From: Sphaeroforma sirkka
Lineage: Eukaryota; Opisthokonta; Ichthyosporea; Ichthyophonida
Length of the DNA: 23,020 nt
Direction of reading: 5' to 3'
NCBI GenBank assembly: GCA_001586965.3
Contig: LUCW03002126.1
Span: 1 to 23,020, forward strand
Position numbers and translations under genes: made by a program. Position 1 is the stretch's first letter, and each line of letters begins with the position of its first letter. Shown here piece after piece: positions 19,473-23,020 of this stretch. Under the pieces are notes generated by a model. It saw only the letters and a program-made list of their open reading frames with translations, was not told the DNA's origin and did no database searches.

Positions 19473-22241
19473 CACGTCAGCACCACACATATCGACAAGT
19501 ATACAGCGAATAAGATTAGTTTCCCATATAAACTTGAACAATTTGATTTCATACAGGGCTTTAAACGTTACATTTACACCTACTCTCTCAATAAATCGAC
19601 TCAATAGACGGCTTTGAGGTCGGACCAAATTGACTAAATATTTCATGTCCAAAATGTTCGATGGTCAAATGAATACAGATTGCGGGACTATATAGCTCAC
19701 AAAACTGAAGCTTTTCGAGCTGAAACGACTAGGCACACACAATGCGATGAAAGTCTTTATGGAATTGAAAATAGAATGAAGGCCACCAAGTCAGATTTTC
19801 ATGACAACGAATTAAAGCTATGCGTAAATAAACTAGAATAAATGGGTGCTTGCCAAATGCATACAGATATCAGAGCACCAAATACAGAAGCCAAGTTTAA
19901 ATAAAAATAACCATCTATCGCTCACCTGGGAAAGAGCCTGTCCAGTCGGAGTAGCTATATTACGGCAATACATGTAAAGTACACCTTTCGAGGATATCGT
20001 CAATCCCATAATGATCCACGCGGTCAAGGACAAGTCTATCGATATGTCGTCCCCTATCAGTCGTTTACCGGATTCCCAGATGACTTGTAACGAAGCCGAC
20101 ACCATTACCACTGCGGACACTACTACGGCGATGGGCTCCAGTTGTTCGCGGCCTATAGGTAAATAAAAAGGTCGAAGACAAGGGTGTAGTGCGGATTAAT
20201 GCTATAAAACAAGATAAATTAAGCAATTCGATTACGAACTCAAGGTCCATAGCAACATGTATAGACGGTCGGATAGCGTTAAACGGGTGACAGCATAATT
20301 AGATCGAGAATATCACTTGCCTATAGGGTATTTGTATGGGTTATGATTAGAGACGTGATGGGACGCTAGCCAAAGCGCAAGTCCAGTGAACAAGTCCACT
20401 ACCGAGTCGACTAGCGACGACACAATGGACATGGATCCTGTCATGTAGGACAGGACAAGCTGACCCGGTACAGAAAGAGACAGAAATTAGTTAGTCCGAT
20501 AAACTGCGTGTGCAATATGCATTAATCGTAAGATGAACGTCAAAGCACAGCGGAATCCGATGTTCAATTCCGAAAGATCTCATGCCAAGTTAGCGGTTTG
20601 CGAACGGACTCTTATTGCCGCGGACAAATGCAAAGTATGTCAAAGCTATGCAATATGAACCCCTCCACAGAATAACACATGCCGCCTGTCCAATTTCAAA
20701 ATAATTTGTAACAAGCGAAAGCTACGAAGGGTATCGGGAGTTAATTCGTGTCTCGAAATGCCCAATACATACCTTTGCCAGTGTCAGAATTACGTTCACA
20801 ACATTGGAAAGCATGGTCGCCATGCCATTTCGGGTTTCCATAGTCTCTATGGCCTTCGACATATTCCGATTTCTTTTTGTTCCAAACTTTTCTTCGGCAT
20901 CCAACAATTCTTGTATCAGCTATAAGATGACGATGTGCAGAATTGAAATTCAACTCCGGCAAAATCGTATTATTTATTGCGCCATCGAGCCCATAAATAC
21001 CCCAAGTATGCAGGCATGTATATTTAAACCTCGATAATTCTTTGAGCCATCGAGCCCATCAATGACCCAAGTAGGCATTCATGTATCTCTAAACTTCGAT
21101 CATTCATTGACCCATAGAGCTCATAAATAACCCTAATAAGCATGCATGTATACCTAAACCTCGATCATTCATTGACCCATAGAGCCCATAAACAGCCCAA
21201 GTTGGCATGTATGTATATCTAAACCTCGATCATTCATTGACCTATAGAGCCCACAAAAAACCCTAGTAAGCATGCATGTATATTTAAACCTCGATCATTG
21301 AATGGGCGCCATCGACTAATAAATATCTAAGTAGGCATGTATGTAAATCTAACCTCGCGATTAGAACGGAGACATGCGGTGCCCATGATCCTCTTATGTT
21401 CAGTATCATTATGCAAAGCAGTTGGAAAATTTCACACATAGACCCCAACGAGACGCACCTCATTTTGCGTATTGTAGAATGACCGCACGTTCCGGCTCAA
21501 TAAGCCAAACTCGTTGGTCTCTGTATCTACCAGCTTGCGCGAAATGGCCTCTATGTCGATTCTCCAGCCGTCTTCTAGCAACTGACTCGAACTTAGGTTG
21601 TCGCAGTTCTGACCCCCCAGCAAGAGCCCGGTTTCATCAGGGCTGTCAAAATTCAGAGACCAAATTCAATGCCTTGCTCAATCATATACCAATATTTAAG
21701 TATATTTATAATGACGAAAATAAATAAACTGCACCACTCCATTCTGTGATGCGACGAGAAGAGAGAAAAACAAATGATACTCAATATCGAGGCTAAAAGA
21801 GATGTGTACCGACTTGCAAGCGCCATATAGCGGAGAATGTGCAAATAAAAGGTGAATTTGTCCAGGCTGAACATACTTCTGTGCTTGAATGATTGCTTCT
21901 ATTATTCAAAATATTCAGGATAAACCAGACAACTTCAAAACCACCACTGCCACCTCGAAAACATGCAACGCATGATTCAAAACCTACACGCGATGTACAT
22001 ACTGACTCTACGCAGATTAAACTATGCAATCATAAGAACTTCTCTTCTGAAGTAGAACTTAAACTCACAAATCACCTTACGCACAAAACACTTGTACATA
22101 CAAAGCCGCTGCATCGTCCACAATTTCGCTGCCATTGCTCGCCTCACTCTGCACACGTCGCACGTGCAATGCCTTTGCTTTGCGTTCCCTTGCCAACTTT
22201 CGCGCTGTACATTGCTGGTGCGTGGGATGGGATTCGTCCAT
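18062..22241 (-). CDS. CDF-family metal transporter, Mn-type (MTP8-11-like), eight coding exons
   Basis: Probable metal2+/H+ antiporter of the cation diffusion facilitator family, moving Mn2+ (perhaps Fe2+) out of the cytosol into a vesicle, vacuole or out of the cell. Exons on the minus strand: 22241-22102, 21642-21459, 20919-20773, 20459-20321, 20152-19926, 19331-19210, 18820-18658, 18226-18062; they join in phase to 428 residues ending EHQRHL-stop. A family-typical RSFYNTQNE lies near residue 100. Six membrane segments follow: TM1 about 139-161, TM2 with DSVVD (175-179), TM3 after YPIGREQLEP, TM4, TM5 with DHFND (280-284), TM6 with DPIGAILIAIYIM. The C-terminal cytoplasmic domain includes FNHHADIIAVETVSAYHFG and VDIVL. 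DxxxD in both TM2 and TM5 is the Mn-CDF signature; Zn members have HxxxD. All junctions are GT-AG except one GC-AG. The start at 22241 has A at -3 and G at +4, but the frame stays open upstream to 22502, so a longer N-terminus is possible. Cellular location is not shown by the sequence. Confidence 0.92.
19427..19469. repeat. (TA)n microsatellite in intron 5 of the CDF gene
   Basis: Forty-three bases of alternating A and T lie inside the 594-nt intron between 19332 and 19925, about 95 nt from its acceptor. Confidence 0.97.
20153..20320 (-). other. GC-AG intron (intron 4 of the CDF gene)
   Basis: The exon ends TACCCTATAG, the intron starts GCAAGTGATA and ends TTTACCTATAG, and the next exon starts GCCGCGAAC. 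Joining them gives Y-P-I-G-R-E-Q-L-E-P, the conserved motif at the start of TM3. AG|GCAAGT is the consensus of the rare GC-AG class of U2-type introns. CCTATAGGC occurs at both ends, so the join could slide by a few bases, but no GT donor is available that keeps frame. At 168 nt it is the shortest intron of the gene. Confidence 0.85.
20981..21361. repeat. 65-bp minisatellite, about six units, in intron 2 of the CDF gene
   Basis: Units of 65 bp share CCATAGAGCCCATAAA, GCATGTATGTATAT, TAAACCTCGATCATTCATTGA. Similarity is high among the middle units and falls at the ends. The array fills most of the 539-nt intron (20920-21458). Confidence 0.9.
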
Positions 22242-22740
22242 GCTGTAGGCGGTCTCCAGTAGCCTTCGTTGTGAGGCAGTGGCTTGTGTCAACAGGCAGG
22301 GTGTATGCTCGTTGGTAGGGATAGTCTGAGCAAAACTCAGATCTGATTGACTCCTGTACGCAGCCCTGGACTGCGAGTTGCAAGGAGGTGACCATATTCG
22401 TGAACGCAAATGAGTGGGGGAATTGAAGTGAACCTTCCCCCCAATCGTATCAGAAGGCCAAAGCAGAAACAGTATTCCATTGCTTTTTTTTGACATAAGC
22501 ATTGAACAAGATACAACACATTATGTTGTTCTGAAAAAACACGAATTTGAGTTCTAAAAGAACACCAATTTGAGAGTTCCGTGCCCATTCTCGACGGAGT
22601 ACCGCAAGAGTGTCCTGTGTCTGGAATACAGAGATGTCACTGAAGTCGCAAAATATATATATCTCGGTTGGCAAGCAATATCATGCTCACATATGTAGCC
22701 AAAATTACATGTTCATAGCAATACACAGGTACAATATCAA
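22242..22740. other. Upstream region of the CDF gene
   Basis: On the minus strand the exon 1 frame stays open to 22502. No TATA box, CpG-like cluster or other promoter element can be picked out with confidence. ATATATAT at 22652-22660 is the only AT-rich core seen. Confidence 0.3.
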
Positions 22741-23020
22741 ATGTCAAGCAAAATGCAGATAGGTTTCTTAACCGCGGGCTTGCACATATCTCCCGCGAAC
22801 ACACAACTGTCATTTCTATGGAGGCGGCTTGTACTGAAATCGACGTGCACTCAGCCCATGTGTACTTACCGTTGTGTCATACATCAAATGGTGGATGGAG
22901 GCGGAATTGATGCCCGACAGATTATTGCTGCAGACGCGACGATAGCCATGGCTGCTTGTTGCGTTGGCTATAAACATCATCAGGTTGAGTACAAATTTTC
23001 AACGAGTTCGACAGAAGAAA
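22741..23020 (+). CDS. Open frame running off the right edge, unrecognised
   Basis: From ATG at 22741 a plus-strand frame stays open for 93 codons to the window end (MSSKMQIGFLTAG near the start, MAACCVGYKHHQ near the end). It overlaps the candidate minus-strand exon, so at most one is likely real. No domain or signal peptide is evident. It may be chance. Confidence 0.15.
   Translation, partial: MSSKMQIGFLTAGLHISPANTQLSFLWRRLVLKSTCTQPMCTYRCVIHQMVDGGGIDARQIIAADATIAMAACCVGYKHHQVEYKFSTSSTEE
22870..22980 (-). other. Possible upstream coding exon or start of another gene
   Basis: A minus-strand frame begins ATGATG at 22980 and reads 37 codons (MMFIANATSSHGYRR, then VCSNNLSGINSASIHH, LMYDTT) before a strong donor, ACG|GTAAGT, in phase 0. 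Downstream, phase-0 acceptors exist near 22325-22375 in the frame that continues into exon 1 of the transporter. The exon might therefore extend the transporter N-terminus or belong to a 5' neighbour. The peptide is not recognised. Confidence 0.25.

Overview
This is a eukaryotic genomic window. Its only confident host gene has eight coding exons joined by spliceosomal introns of about 170-590 nt. The rest of the annotated content is LTR-retrotransposon sequence and several kinds of tandem repeat. The lineage cannot be fixed from the sequence. A plant/algal/protist-type manganese CDF transporter and TTTAGGG-like motifs in the retroelement fit an alga or another protist, but this is only suggestive.

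Layout: (1) 1-6307, minus strand: the 5' part of a Ty3/gypsy-type (Metaviridae-like) element, cut by the left window edge. (2) 6330-6838: a diverged, truncated fragment of a related element. (3) about 6845-15795, plus strand: a second element with gag, protease, reverse transcriptase, RNase H, a methyltransferase-like domain, integrase and a terminal chromodomain, followed by a repeat-rich 3' non-coding region and a 3' LTR. The two elements stand head to head, and positions 1-5860 are a near-perfect inverted copy of about 7239-13091. Both are treated as fossils: they look recently inserted but broken. (4) 15796-18061: short palindromic repeats, minisatellites and about 1.8 kb in which no gene can be supported. 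(5) 18062-22241, minus strand: a complete 428-residue CDF (cation diffusion facilitator) transporter gene with DxxxD motifs in TM2 and TM5, the signature of the Mn subgroup. One of its introns is GC-AG; two others carry a 65-bp minisatellite and a (TA)n run. (6) 22242-23020: upstream sequence with a possible additional 5' coding exon.

The points most worth a second look are: the mosaic structure of the inverted pair, where the left 5' LTR matches the right element's 3' LTR far better than the right element's own 5' LTR does; a Dam-like methyltransferase (NPPW) module between RNase H and a chromodomain integrase; an LTR-like insert flanked by 46-bp direct repeats; and an array of palindromic boxes, many followed by TATAAA, in the 3' region of the element.
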